A stretch of DNA of 64,000 bases, taken from contig NW_024881713.1 of the NCBI RefSeq assembly GCF_019059575.1, positions 558,001-622,000 of the forward strand, given 5' to 3'. Of this stretch, positions 11,490 through 23,100 are shown piece by piece. Below the pieces are notes generated by a model. The model was not told the origin of the DNA. It did not search any database and saw nothing but the letters and a program-made list of their open reading frames with translations. Source of the stretch: Amphibalanus amphitrite (Eukaryota > Arthropoda > Thecostraca > Balanomorpha > Balanidae). A program made the translations under genes and the position numbers. Each line of letters starts with the position of its first letter. Position 1 is the first letter of the stretch.

Positions 11490-11610
11490 TTCGCAACCGC
11501 CACCTAGGGGCGGCGGATTCGGGGGGGGGCAGGGGGGGGGGGGGGCAGCTGCCCCCTGGCAAAATCGTGGGGGGGCAAAAGTATCTTTTTGCCCCCCCCC
11601 CCCATAATTT
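11490..11610. repeat. G-run/C-run hairpin segment, probable transposon end
   Basis: GGGGCGGCGGATTC followed by long G runs, then a C run at 11588-11603. It resembles the poly-G ends of the hAT-type elements in this window (GGCGGATCCAG followed by a G run), but I cannot define both termini or a target duplication. Confidence 0.35.
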
Positions 11611-11614
11611 GTGA

Positions 11615-13415
11615 CAAAGCTTAGACAAGAAACCATATACCTGATTATTCTGTTCGATCATCTGAAGATGTAACCAGATGCCCATATACTTTATCATACG
11701 TTGCCTTTCTTAAATGGCAAGCGCTCACGTTCAATTGAAGTTTTCCTCTCTTCAACCTAGTTTTGGAGGCATTATAAGCGTTAACGTGACGCAGCGGCAA
11801 CCCAGGCCTTCAGTGACCGCTTACAGGGGCGACGGATACGGGGTGGCAGAGGACGCATCGTTCCCTAAGAAACTTTTGGAGGAGGGGCAAAGGTATATTC
11901 TTGTCCCTCCATAATTTGTGCCCTAAACATGAGAAAAATTTCCATAACCTGATATTGCAGCTATGCGCTCCTATAGTTTGTCCAACGGTGCCTTTTGAAT
12001 ATGTGTAAATGCTAACCATTTCCGCTTTATATCTTTTTTTTTTGTCTTTTCAGATTCGATTTATAGATGTGTACAAGAGACGCAACTCATACCTTCAGTG
12101 GTCGTTTGCCTCTATTTTGTACCTACATAAATGCCAACTCGCAAGCGAGCGGAGACGGAAGGGCTAGCCATTCGCTTGCGGGTAGTTGGGACTGATGAGC
12201 GCTCATAATAAGCCAGTCCCCTGATTTTTTCGAGCGCAACAGTTTCCAGCGCATAAAATGGTAAACGCCGAGGTCGTACACATTGACGACATTGAACAAT
12301 GCACGGTATGGTATGACACCCAAAGGCCAGTCATCAGAGATCTGCTTTGGGCATTCGGAGGCTTGTGTGGGGCCAGTGTAAAAATTGGATGTTCACAGTT
12401 CAGTATCCGCTTTATTTCAGTTTTCACTTTAAAAAAGTAAAAATTAATGTTGGAAACTTTTGAGGGTTAGGGCACTGATCATTAGTGGGCCCCTCTCTGT
12501 CTAAAGGCTGACTATAGAATAAAGAGCATCAAACACGATTCACGAAAGCAAAATCTGAGGCATTTTGGAAAAATGAGTATGCCCCGCAGCGTCCGATAAC
12601 TACCACCTTCCAGTGGGTCAAGCCAACAAGGCCCAAGTCTATAATGGCACCTAACGATAGCACTAACCTTGTCTCACTTTTTGTTGAAGTCTGTTCCGAA
12701 TGGTTTCGGCCAGAGACTGGCTGCACTGAGGTCGTTTGGTATGTGCCACTGTAATTAAAGCCACCTGAGGCGCCCTGACACCAGGCTGAAGCTGGGTTGG
12801 AAATGGTTCGTCTTTGCAGATATCACTGGCCGCTGATTCTCGAGTGCCTGAACCGGTAGATGTGGTGGCAAAATTTGGTGTGATAATTTGGACCTTACCG
12901 CAGTCAGCGCACCTTAAAGCCCTAATAAAGAAACGCCCCACCCAGAGCTTCTGGATTCTCGTTCCAGGTCACCGTTCCTGCACCCCAGCCCGCCGCCGCG
13001 CTCCCTCACCTCAGCCCTCCGTTCCCAACTTGACGAGTGTTTGGGCCTTGGTTAAGCCTTGCTGTAGGCTAACTGTATAAACCCATCGAGACAGCCCAGC
13101 CCGTCTCGGTGAGCTTAGTTGGCGAACTACTGCCTTGGGGAGCGTTTCTGGCGGATCGCTGTCCCAATAGGTTAAGATGCGACCGACTGTCTCTGAATGT
13201 TTGAGCGGTCTCCTCCCGCTGTGAGCTAGTTTCAGTTGATATCTGTCAGTTGATATCTGTCTGAAATGGTAACGAGTTACCTCATTGAAGAATAGCGCTC
13301 GCCTACTTCAAAAGGTTTGGAACCGTTCTTCAACATCTAATATGCGATCGGGTTATGGCACAACTTTTCCCATTGGAGCTTTTTTTCTAATACAGCAATA
13401 CGAAGAGCGTTACGT
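11615..13415. other. Unassigned stretch with an imperfect hairpin
   Basis: No gene recognised. At 12131-12187 an inverted repeat pairs CCAACTCGCAAGCGA with TCGCTTGCGGGTAGTTGG, leaving a 3-nt bulge and a loop of about 23 nt. The remainder has only short open frames. Confidence 0.35.
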
Positions 13416-13419
13416 CGTC

Positions 13420-13676
13420 CACTGGCGGATCCAGGCGGGCATTTAAAGCGAATATTTACTCTCCCTCCCCTGGCCCCTGCTTCGCCCGAAATAGACAAAA
13501 CGTACCTTATGTTTCCTAATAATAACACTTTTATCAGGATTTTTTTTTGCTTGATACTGTTCCGCAGTGGATCCGTAAGGAATCAAAATCCGAGGAGTTT
13601 TTGGATTTTGGACACCTTTTTGGTGGGGTATGTCCCCTTATACAGCGTCGAAAACGCCTTTCTGGATCCGCCTATG
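13420..13676. mobile_element. hAT-type MITE (257 bp)
   Basis: The terminal inverted repeats are CACTGGCGGATCCAG and CTGGATCCGCCTATG, differing at two positions. The 8-bp flanks are ACGTCGTC on the left and ACATCATC on the right. The two differences are both CpG-to-CpA, as expected from methyl-cytosine decay, so I read them as one old 8-bp target duplication. There is no coding capacity. Known: 8-bp duplications and ends beginning CA(G/C)TGGCG fit the hAT superfamily. Confidence 0.75.
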
Positions 13677-13684
13677 ACATCATC

Positions 13685-14570
13685 TCGACTGGGATCTTGC
13701 CCCCCCCCCCCACGCCAAAATCAAATCCGCCGCCACTGCCGCCACCCAATCAGCATACTGCAATCCAGTGCCGGCAGTGACGTACATGACACGTGATCAG
13801 ACAGCGGGGCCGAATGCGCGCCAATTTTCAAAGGGTTTGAGCGCGCCAGTTGAGTTTGAGCGTGCAGTGGAGAAGGACGGTTGTGCTCAGCGCGGGTGAT
13901 AGCAGGTGTGTAGCGTGTGCATTGATCATTCGAGCAAAGGACGTCGTGGAGGACATCGAAAGCACAGCTGTGGAACCCAGAAAAGACGAAACCTGCACGA
14001 CAACGACTTTTCGGCGTGCCGGAAACCGGAAAATTCACCCAAGAGACCCTTGCTGGGCGTGTTTGCCCGCACCCGGTGTAGATCTGCATGACTATTTTAC
14101 GGTCAGCGCCCGGACCCGAGCAGTGCGCAGTATCTGGTCCTATTATCTCTTTTACAGGGTCCGGCATATAAGTTTTGTCTTGTAAAAATGTGTCGTGTAA
14201 GCTGCTAGGTGAAAGTCAGCAATTGTTACAGGATATGCAATGCTCTAATGACATCTCTTTGGTAATGAACAGTTATTTAACATACACGCCGTTTTTGCGT
14301 TGCTGAAACCATCGTTGATTTTCGTGTTTTATAACCGAAATAGATATTAAATATCCATTCATGATGATCTCAGATTTACTTATCCCAAGTTGCGTCTTAT
14401 CGGAAGAGAAACGGTGAAGCTATGTCCATACTGTTGTCACCAATGTAAAACATGAATAATAATAAAAGACCAAATGTCTGTGAGTTTTGGATGTGTTACG
14501 ATATATAAAGGGAAATCGGACGAGGGAGCTGAGAGTAATGAGACAGTTTCTGAGCAAGTTCTACGACGAA
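13685..14570. other. Unassigned stretch
   Basis: No recognisable gene. The open frames at 13721-14167 (minus) and 13850-14185 (plus) overlap each other antisense and have no motif that I know. Confidence 0.35.
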
Positions 14571-14579
14571 TATACCTAG

Positions 14580-16698
14580 CCCGCGCCCCACTGGGGGGGG
14601 GGGCTATTTAAAGCCCCCCTCCAGTTTTTCTGCAATAACTTCCGAACCGCTTGACGTATCGACGCCAAACTTTCAGTAGGGGAAAGTGGGGTAAGACGGA
14701 CACCTTAACTTTGGAGCCATTTTTCGGCCGGTTAGAAACATCATAGAAACGGGAAACTGAGTGAAAACCTCTTTTAGACATTTTACTTCCATTTGCCAGA
14801 AGATGAGACTTAGACCTGATTCAACAAATAAACTGCAGCTATTTTTGCAAAACCTTGCAAAAACCCGTCTTACCCCACCCCATGGGGTAAGACGGTCACA
14901 TGGGTAGGGCAAGACGGCCAGCTTCTTTCACCGACCAGTACAGCTCGCAACAAATGCCCGAAATTAGCTGCATTGATACAGTCGCTCGTTGGTCTCAAGT
15001 GCCTCGGAAATGGCAGTATACAAGATTTGTGCAGAAGGCGTATGCTCGTATATAGGCCCTAGATCAGAAGTCATGTAGAACCGTTTTTCACATTCATCAT
15101 TCGAGAATAAACTGTGCCGAAGGAATATTGCTAACATGTCTGTGAGTATCGGAATCGAAGATATTCTTATAAGAAATGCTTCTTTTTTTCCTACAGCAAC
15201 AAAAATATTTTCACCATTACAGACCCATTGGATTCATAGTTGCCCGTCTTACCCCTAACTCAATGTAAGAAGTTCAGCACAATTTTTCTCTGTGGACAAT
15301 TTGATGCAGACAAAGCAAATCCGCGGTAAATGAACACTGGTGGCATATGAGTGTACCACAAGTGATTGCGAGTTTTTAGCTGTATAGTGCTGCACACAAA
15401 AACTTGCACAATACATTATGGATGTTTTCAATGAAATTAGTGTTTTAAAGAAATCAAAATAAAAGATTATCGACTGAACACAAAATCACCAAACTTCAAT
15501 GGTGGTGTGTAGTGGGAAAGACAATTCTGGTCCTAATTTTTCTCGCTCGTAGCGCTATTGGTTTGGTCTGCAGAAGGGGTGCCCGTCTTACCTACCCTGA
15601 CCGTCTTACCCCACTTTCCCCTACCTTCGGCTGCATCAATTTGACACCTTGTGTCAAAATTTGAACTTCGTACCTACCATAGGTCGGCCGGAAATGACGT
15701 CAGAGTGACGTCATGTTCGGCCGATTTCGACGCAAAACATTGAACCACGGCAATCGCTCCCAAGAGCTCAGTTTTTAAGCTAGATCCATTTTCTTTGCAT
15801 GAGAGGACTCAGAATAGAATGCGCTATCGAACTGCTATCCCGGATTTTCGAAATTTTGGAAATTTCGAAAATTTCATATAATAAAATTCAAAATTTATAT
15901 ATTTACATTTTTTCAGAAAATTTTTGACTTTTCGAAAAAACCGGAATATATGTGATAGAACGCATTATTATGACTAACTCTAGCAAGTTTTAGCTAAATA
16001 GCTTCAAAAATCGCCAGGTTATACGCATTATTGCAAAAAATTAACAATTATTAATTTTCAAATCAATTTTCAGCACGAATTTGACATCGTACGCCAATAT
16101 AAATAGCACCATCGTGTTCCTGAGTTCAAACTGCATCCAATAGACACCTTTTTGTTGAAAAATTTTAACTTCAAAATTTGACCTTTTTTAACCTGAAAGT
16201 GACCTGACCTAAGCTAAATTTGACTCAAAATGACCTCGAATGACACAGACGACATCAAATTCGAAATGTTTGGCCTAAATGGACCATAAAACATGTGTCA
16301 CGTGACCGACGGATGATATAATATTTTCGTGACCTGTGATGACCTGACCTTGACCTGAAAATCAAAGTACAAGTTTGGTACCCTCAGAGTATCTAGAGCA
16401 TCTGTTCACGAGTGTGTGAACCAAAAATGAGCCTGATCTGACTTGTAAGACGGCGGCCAGAGCCCAAAACGTAAAGAAGCCAAAATGCTAATAATGTTTA
16501 CTTTGACCTGACCTGTGACGTCATCGGTGACCTCGAGGTCAATGAAATTAGGTTTCGCTCGACAGTTTTTCCGGGGCTATCAGACGCCGTTTGAATTTTG
16601 ACGATCGGCTTAGTAGTTTTGGAGTTAGGAGGGGGGCTATGAATAGCCCCCCCCCCCCCAGTAGGGCGTGTTATACGCAGACCCCAGTGGGGCGCGGG
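14580..16698. mobile_element. G-run-ended inverted-repeat element, CTAG-flanked, interrupted by a Tc1-type MITE
   Basis: Perfect 17-bp ends, CCCGCGCCCCACTGGGG and its complement, are flanked on both sides by CTAG (14576-14579 and 16699-16702). Next to each end is a G-run/C-run hairpin (14592-14622 around CTATTTAAAG; 16632-16658 around CTATGAATAG). A further copy of the core, CCAGTAGGGCG, lies just inside the right end. The right half is rich in TGACCT. There is no coding frame of note, so the element is non-autonomous. It belongs with 48308, 54438, 57803, 61255 and 61981 by end architecture. Confidence 0.8.
14679..15621. mobile_element. Tc1/mariner-type MITE (943 bp) inside the CTAG element
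   Basis: Perfect inverted ends starting GGGGAAAGTGGGGTAAGACG, flanked by TA on both sides (14677-14678 and 15622-15623). A further internal inverted pair of the same GGGGTAAGACGG phrase lies at 14860-14930. There is no transposase frame. The TA duplication fits Tc1/mariner-type movement. It interrupts the 14580-16698 element, so it is the younger of the two. Confidence 0.85.
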
Positions 16699-16964
16699 CT
16701 AGGGCATTATTATTTTCCCTTCTGGGTTTATGTGGGGTCTAATGCAAGAATACATTGAGATCAGTGATGGAAATCACAGAATAATACGGGAGTGTTAAGT
16801 GGTATAATGCGAGTAAAGTTTGCAAAATATTCCCCTTAGACGCTTAGAAGGAATACTAGAGGTTTCGATGTAAGGATATTTTGGTAGTTTAAAAGGAGTG
16901 TGCTGTGGGTATCGCAGGGAATAGAACAGGAATCATATTCCTTTCCTCTTCGGTACTTACTAGG

Positions 16965-17229
16965 GTATATTAGAAGAATTCAAGGGAGCTATTTAAAGAA
17001 CAAGGGTATAGTTTGGGTATATTCGAAGAAATGATCAGGGTGTTGTTTTAGACCAAAACCCCTAATATGCTTAAAAGGAATCAAAAAGGTTTTCAGTGTA
17101 GGGTATATTAGAAGAATTTCAGAACGATATTCAAAGAAAGTGTATTTGGGGTATATTCGGAGAAATGATCAGGGTGTTGTTTTAGACCAATTCCCCTAAT
17201 ATGCTTAAAAGGAATCAAAAAAGCTCTCA
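16965..17229 (+). repeat. Tandem pair of a 134-bp repeat
   Basis: ATGATCAGGGTGTTGTTTTA occurs at 17031 and again at 17165. The preceding GGGTATATTAGAAGAATT phrase also recurs. Both units end TGCTTAAAAGGAATCAAAAA. An inverted relative lies at 11035-11215. Confidence 0.85.
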
Positions 17230-17234
17230 GTGTG

Positions 17235-18885
17235 GCGGTCCTGGCAGTTTTGCAATTGCTCTCTGGGATGGTTGTTTGCTCATGCTGGGTGTCTGCCGTC
17301 TGGGCGGCTGTCTGCTGAGTGTCTGGGCGATGTCTAGCAGATTTGTAACCACTCTCTCGATGGCTGTCTGGGATGGATTAAGTGTCTGATGGTGATCAAT
17401 TCGTGCAGTATCTTATTGCACAAATGCACAGGCTGCTAAGAAAAGTTGACTCGACATATATTTGGAACCGTTTCAGGATACTCAACGCAGCAGGACAGCC
17501 GTGTCAGGCCCGTTGCCAGCTGTTTGTCAGGTCACATGGAATGCGTGTTAGCGAGCTTTACGGGTCAGGTAACCAGGAATGCTCCTGTTTGCAATGAAAG
17601 GTGGCCAACTCAAACTGTTGATGCATAGTTACACTCGTGTTGATTATCCCATAGGGCAACCTCGTTCCTGGCGTGACGTAAAACATTGCCGAAAGCTAAC
17701 GGTTAAGCAGTGACAGAACACGATGTCAAGATGTGCATTGCGTATACCATGAAGCCTAGGGAGTAAGATGACTCAGAACTAAAACATTCGAAAGGTTTGA
17801 CAAAAAATCTAGGTTTGGTCGACAGTAAGGAAAGTTTGGTAGTCATGAGATTTATGGACGTCCTCCAATGGTTGTCTCTGCGTGCCCAACATGCTCAGTT
17901 TACACACATTTCCATCTGGCATTGCAATGTATTGCCGACTCTTGCTACCCTTCGAGTTATGCCCTCATGACGAAACAAAGGCATAAATAAATACCCCTGC
18001 AGGTTACCGACTGATCAATATCTATCGAGAGTGTTCTGCTGCCGAAACATGTTCACTATGTTCAGTGCGGGAAACATACAGCACATATGTTGATATCTCG
18101 AGGGAGTATCCGGAATAGAATGCATTACCATCATTCGTCAGAAATCTGAATGTCATCACGAGCGAGCACATTGTAGGGAATCCGTAAAAGACGGCCATCA
18201 TATGCCAAATAAATTTCCAACTTTGCTGAAAACAATGCCCAAGAGTACAGCAACCTTCTGACAAGACACCTTCTGGCAGTCACGTTAGTAGGCTTGGAAT
18301 GGGACGAAGTTTGTTCATTATTCAGCGGCCGTCAAACCTCTGCACGCCAGCGTGTCGGGCAGACGCTGAATTTCAAACTGAGACTGAATTAAAATCCGTG
18401 GCGTGCAGTCGGGTCCGGGGACCGTGCGACTGTGAACTCGCCGGTGAATTCCTGCGCGCTGCGTCTCCCCGCAGTCTCATGGCAGCCGGCTGGGCTGACC
18501 CCGGGTCCCTTCAGAGTTCATACCACCTGAGCGGGCGGCGCAGCAGAAGTCCATATATACGCGTTTTTCGGGCTTAGCCTAACCAAATAAAACACCGTTT
18601 AATTTACCCTAACGAAACTTAAGCTAACATTTTTGATCGTTTAATTGCAAGTTAGCCTAAATCTGGTTTATGCTGATATGAAGGGAATATGAAGGAGCCG
18701 TTGAAGCAGAGCCAGAAAACTTCGCCACGGTTATCATGCGACCAGCTGAGCTTTCCGCAGATTGGGAGACACTGCTACGGAGTTGAAGAGGCTAGTCCAC
18801 GGGCGTAATTCTTTTTTCCAATCAAAGGAAGGCGCTATACGGAGTATATCCCAGTGCGTCATTGTCAAGTGACTTACAACACCTT
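17235..18885. other. Unassigned stretch
   Basis: It opens with CTGGGTGTCTG-rich simple sequence (17260-17380). No gene is recognised. Open frames at 17382-17597, 18022-18264 and 18299-18577 have no known motif. Confidence 0.35.
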
Positions 18886-18894
18886 TATCCGGCC

Positions 18895-19050
18895 AGCTGT
18901 CTGCGAGGTGTAGTGGTTGGTTAGTGCACTCGCCCCGTGTTCAGAGGACCGAAGGTTCGAATCCCGCCGGCGGCTGAATTTTTTAGCGCGTTGTAGGTTT
19001 GTAGGCTGTAGGTTAGATCAAGTTAGGTTAGGTTAGGTTGTTAGTTTTTG
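18895..19050 (+). mobile_element. tRNA-derived SINE
   Basis: Contains an internal RNA polymerase III promoter pair: an A-box-like GTAGTGGTTGGTTAGTGC (18910-18927) and a perfect B box GGTTCGAATCC (18953-18963). The T-stem and acceptor stem do not pair properly, so this is not a working tRNA gene. After the head come a T-rich patch and a GGTTA-rich tail (TTAGGTTAGGTTAGG near 19023), as expected for a SINE body and tail. No clear target duplication was found. Confidence 0.6.
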
Positions 19051-19054
19051 TTTG

Positions 19055-19900
19055 GTTTGGTTACAAAGAAGCATCTTCAGGTAAAGTGCCTACCTTTGGT
19101 TGGAAAGAAGAAACACGCAGTCCATGGATGGCTCACGCCGCGCTACATTTATGAACAGGCATTAGTGACGCAGTTCTGAGTCCACGGGTCCGGCACTAAC
19201 ATCAAATTCGGTTGATACGTTCAGAGCATATTCCTGCAGGAATATTCACCGCGGACGGTAAATTTCCCGAAAATGGCCGTTCGGAGTCGTTCCCGGATGT
19301 AATAGGTGTTCTCTATGTGATGCCACAATGCGTGCGTGGTCCTCGGCATCAGTATTTCGGCTCGTGGGTCGTTCACATAAATCTGAGCGAATGAGGGTCG
19401 CTGGTCTCCGTTGGCTTCGAGTGGTTCAAGTCGGTGCCGCAGTCCGCACCACATGTACACGGCACGTACCCGCCGGTGCCAGCAGGCTGTGGCACCCGCC
19501 ACGGCTCACGCGCAGACATCGACGACAGGGCCAGCGCCGAGTTCAGACTTCAGATGCCTGGAAAACTGACGGAAGGTACGCGCTTCCACACCGTCGCCAG
19601 CCCAAAGATGGCGCAGCACAGGTGGCGGGGCCGGCACGGGGTCAAGGAGGACCTCCTTCACCCCACCCACCCCACAGCAGAAGGTGGCACGTTCACCCAA
19701 CCACCGTAAGGCCGCACGCGCTACGCCAGCCTGCAGCCGCTCCCCTAGCATCATAGCATTAGTTTGCACTAGAACATACAGGGTGTAACGAAATTATCCG
19801 GACATCTATTTTTTCGCCATATCTGCTCGCACAGTTTCTTGTTTAATGTGGAAGCTGGAAAATTGGATGAATGCATATTATCACAGACGGTGTCTCGGTC
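19055..19900. other. Unassigned stretch
   Basis: No gene recognised. An 18-bp palindrome (ATATTCCTGCAGGAATAT) lies at about 19228-19245. The overlapping open frames at 19328-19769 on both strands have no motif that I know. Confidence 0.35.
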
Positions 19901-19905
19901 CAAAC

Positions 19906-20042
19906 TGTATTCGAGCCGGCCAGGTAGCCCCCGGGTCACAGAGGCAACGCCACCACGGTTCACATACGAGTGTCATGAGCGCATGTCACGATCGCAAGTA
20001 CGCGTGCACCGGCGCGGCGGCCGCCAGCTCAGCTCCATGACA
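19906..20042 (-). repeat. 3' LTR of the Mag-like element (element on minus strand)
   Basis: A 137-bp block nearly matching 24358-24498. Read on the minus strand it starts TGTCATGGAGC right after a purine tract (GGGGTGGAGGAG, complement of 20043-20054) and ends CTCGAATACA, giving TG...CA limits. Short LTRs are known in the Mag group. Confidence 0.7.
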
Positions 20043-20126
20043 CTCCTCCACCCCGAATACTTGCACAGCATGGACAAACAAATAAATATGCACCTCACAG
20101 AACAAATAACAACTGAAACAAAACGC

Positions 20127-23100
20127 CTACTCATAGCTCGCCACGTATCGGTCTGGGGGCTGCAGGGTGGACCGGTCTCTCAGCCGGTACCGCGGCGCGC
20201 TGGGAGAGGGTGCGGACGGCGGGACGGTGGTCACATCCGGCGCGGGCACCGCTCCGGTCAGCCCGGGCGGCGCCGGAACAGGCGGCCGGCCAGGAGCAGG
20301 CGCTCGATCAGGAGCCGGCAGCCGGTCGGGAGTGGTGGCCAGTTGTCCGGGAACGGGAGCATGCCGTGCAGATGCAGCGGCGCTCTCCGTGACCGGATCA
20401 GGAGCAGGTATCGGTGTCACTCTGGAACGGAGAGGATCGTTAGCGACATGCGGAACAGCTGAATATCGCTCACGAACCTGGTCGGCGTGCCGCACAATCA
20501 CCCTTCCGTCATTTAGCTCCACAGTGACCTTAACTCTCTACGAACACTACACGACCGGGCGCCCACCGACAACGCTCCAATCCCTGCAATCTATCGACAG
20601 CAGGCACATACACAGGGTCACCCGGGTTCAGACATCGTTCACGGGCATTTCGATCACGGTACGTCTTTTGAGCCTCCTGCTGTCTCCGTATACGCTCCTG
20701 CCTATCTGGTAGCACACCATCTATGTAAATGAGTGCGTGGCACACGACCCAGAAATAATTCGGCGGGCGTACATGAGGTCGTAGTATGCGGTGTTGTGCG
20801 GTACCTAAACAGAAATCGAGAGACCTTGGTCTCAATGGACCCCGAGATCTGTTTGTACAGCCCGTTTTTGAAGCTTTGCACGCTTCTTTCGGCTAAGCCG
20901 TTTGATTTGGGTGATAGGCTGGGTGTCGTTAAGTGCCTGATCCCATTTACACTGCAAAACGTTTTGAATTGCTGTGATACAAAACACTGGGCGTAGTCTG
21001 TCACTAGCACTGTTGGCACTCCCCAGCACGCAAACGACGCTCGTAATTTTTCAATCGTGATCAGTGAGTCGGAGGAACGAGTTGGGTAGACGTCCATCCA
21101 TTTGGAGTGGGCGTCGACTATCACCAGAAACATCTATCCGTTAGCCGAGCAATAGTCTACATGGACTCGCTGCCGGGTCGAGTCGGCCACTGCCAAGGAT
21201 GCAGTGGAGCGTCAGGGGCCCTGCCCTTCAGTTCCTGACACTTCACACAACACTTCACGATATCACGAATGTCGTCATCGATTTTTGGCCACCAAACATA
21301 CATTTTAGCCAACATTTTGGTTCTACACTCGCCAGCATGACCTTCATGTAATAACTTTAACATGGCACCCCGTCCCTGCGGCGGGACTCGTGACCCCCAC
21401 AAAACACAGCCATCCTGCACACTCAGTTTACCTATACGGGACCTGTACGGCTGAAAACCAGGGCTGAGGGAAACACTATTGACATCCGGCCAGCCATCTC
21501 TGACATATCGATGTACCGCTGACAACACGGGATCCAGAGCGGTCCACCGCTGTATCTGGGACACATTCACTGGGGATGAGTCGATGAACTCAAGTAAATG
21601 GACAGTCTCAGCCGGAATTGGAACGCTCGAACAAGCCTTCTCGCACGAAGGCAGCCTGCTAAGCGCGTCACAGTGGCCTTGCTTAGATCCCGGTCGGTAC
21701 TCAAGGTGGTAATCGTAGGCCCCAAGCATCAGAGCCCAGCGGACCATCCTAGGTGACGCCATCACGGGCAAAGGTTTCTGCTCTCGTATGAGGCCTATGA
21801 GAGGCTTATGATCTGACTGTATAGTGAAAGTTCGCCCCGCTAGGTAATAGTGAAATTTCTTAACGCCGGTCACTACAGCTTATGCCTCTTTATCAGTCTG
21901 TGAGTATCTAGTTTCGGTGTCATTCAACGTGCGCGAATAGTAGGCCACAGGTCGCTCGCCCTGTGATGTCCGCTGACTCAACACACAGCCAATGCCGACC
22001 GGTCCCGCGTCACAGGCGAGAACCACCGGAAGGGCGGGATCAAAATGGGCTAGTACAGGAGGGCTAACTAGCATCTCTTTGGCTTTCCGAAAAGCAGACT
22101 TCTCTGCCTCAGCCCACTGCCAGGGCTGATCTGCCTTTAGAAGACGATAGAGCGGAGCCAAGACACTCGCCAGGTTCTCAAGGAATTTCCCATAGTAGTT
22201 GATTACTAGCCACTTACGCAGTTCCTTACCATCCCGCGGTTCCGGGGCACGGACAATCGTGGCCGTTTTCTCGTCGGTGGTCTCCACACCACGGCTGCTT
22301 ATCTTAAGCCCCAGATAGGTCACGCTGCTGACGCTGAAGCTACACTTGGCCTTGTTGAGCCTAAAACCCGCTTCCTCCAGCCGTCTAAGAACCTGCCGGA
22401 GGGCCTCGTCATGCGCAGCGGCATCGACACCCGCGACTACAATGTCGTCCAAGAAGACCCCAACGCCAGAGATACCAGCCAGGACAGTTTCAGCGTCCGC
22501 TGGAACAGCGACACTGCACTCGAATAGGCGAAGGTCAACCGAAGGGGTCGAAGAAGATCCCTCGGGGTGTTTACCGTGAAATACTCGCGGGCCTTTTCAT
22601 CTAGCAGAAGCTGATTATACGCGTTTTTCAAGTCGATCTTTGAAAATATGGTACATCCCGACAGTTTTGAGTACAGTTCCTCCACACGCGGCAAGGGATA
22701 CTGCTCTGCCTTAGCAGCCCTGTTGACGGTCAAGCGGTAGTCCCCACACACCCGTATTGACTGACCCCCAGCCTTGGGACAACCACCAAGGGAGCCACCC
22801 ATTTGCTGTGCCGTACCTGTTCCCAGAGTCCGCCACGGATCTGGTCCTCCAGCTCGGTGTCCACAGCTTCCCTGAAGGCCAGCGGTACGGTGCGAGGCTT
22901 GAAGAAACGAGGCTGGACGTCCGGGTCTACGTCGATGCCGACTTCCCCGCCTCGATAGCAGCCCAGCTCCTCCTTGAAACGTCAGCGAACTCGTCCAGGA
23001 TGGGCTGCACACGGGTCTCCGCAGTCACTCAACAGATGGAGGGCCAGTCGAGCCTGATGTGTCCCAGCCAGTTCCTGCCGAACAGCCAGGGCCCGCCACC

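Noticed and set aside
18899-18975. A functional tRNA gene
   Set aside because: The A- and B-box motifs are present but the T-stem and acceptor stem do not pair, and the sequence runs into a SINE-like tail.
19020-19045. Interstitial telomere (TTAGG)n
   Set aside because: Only about three to four units, at the end of a SINE. Too short to call.
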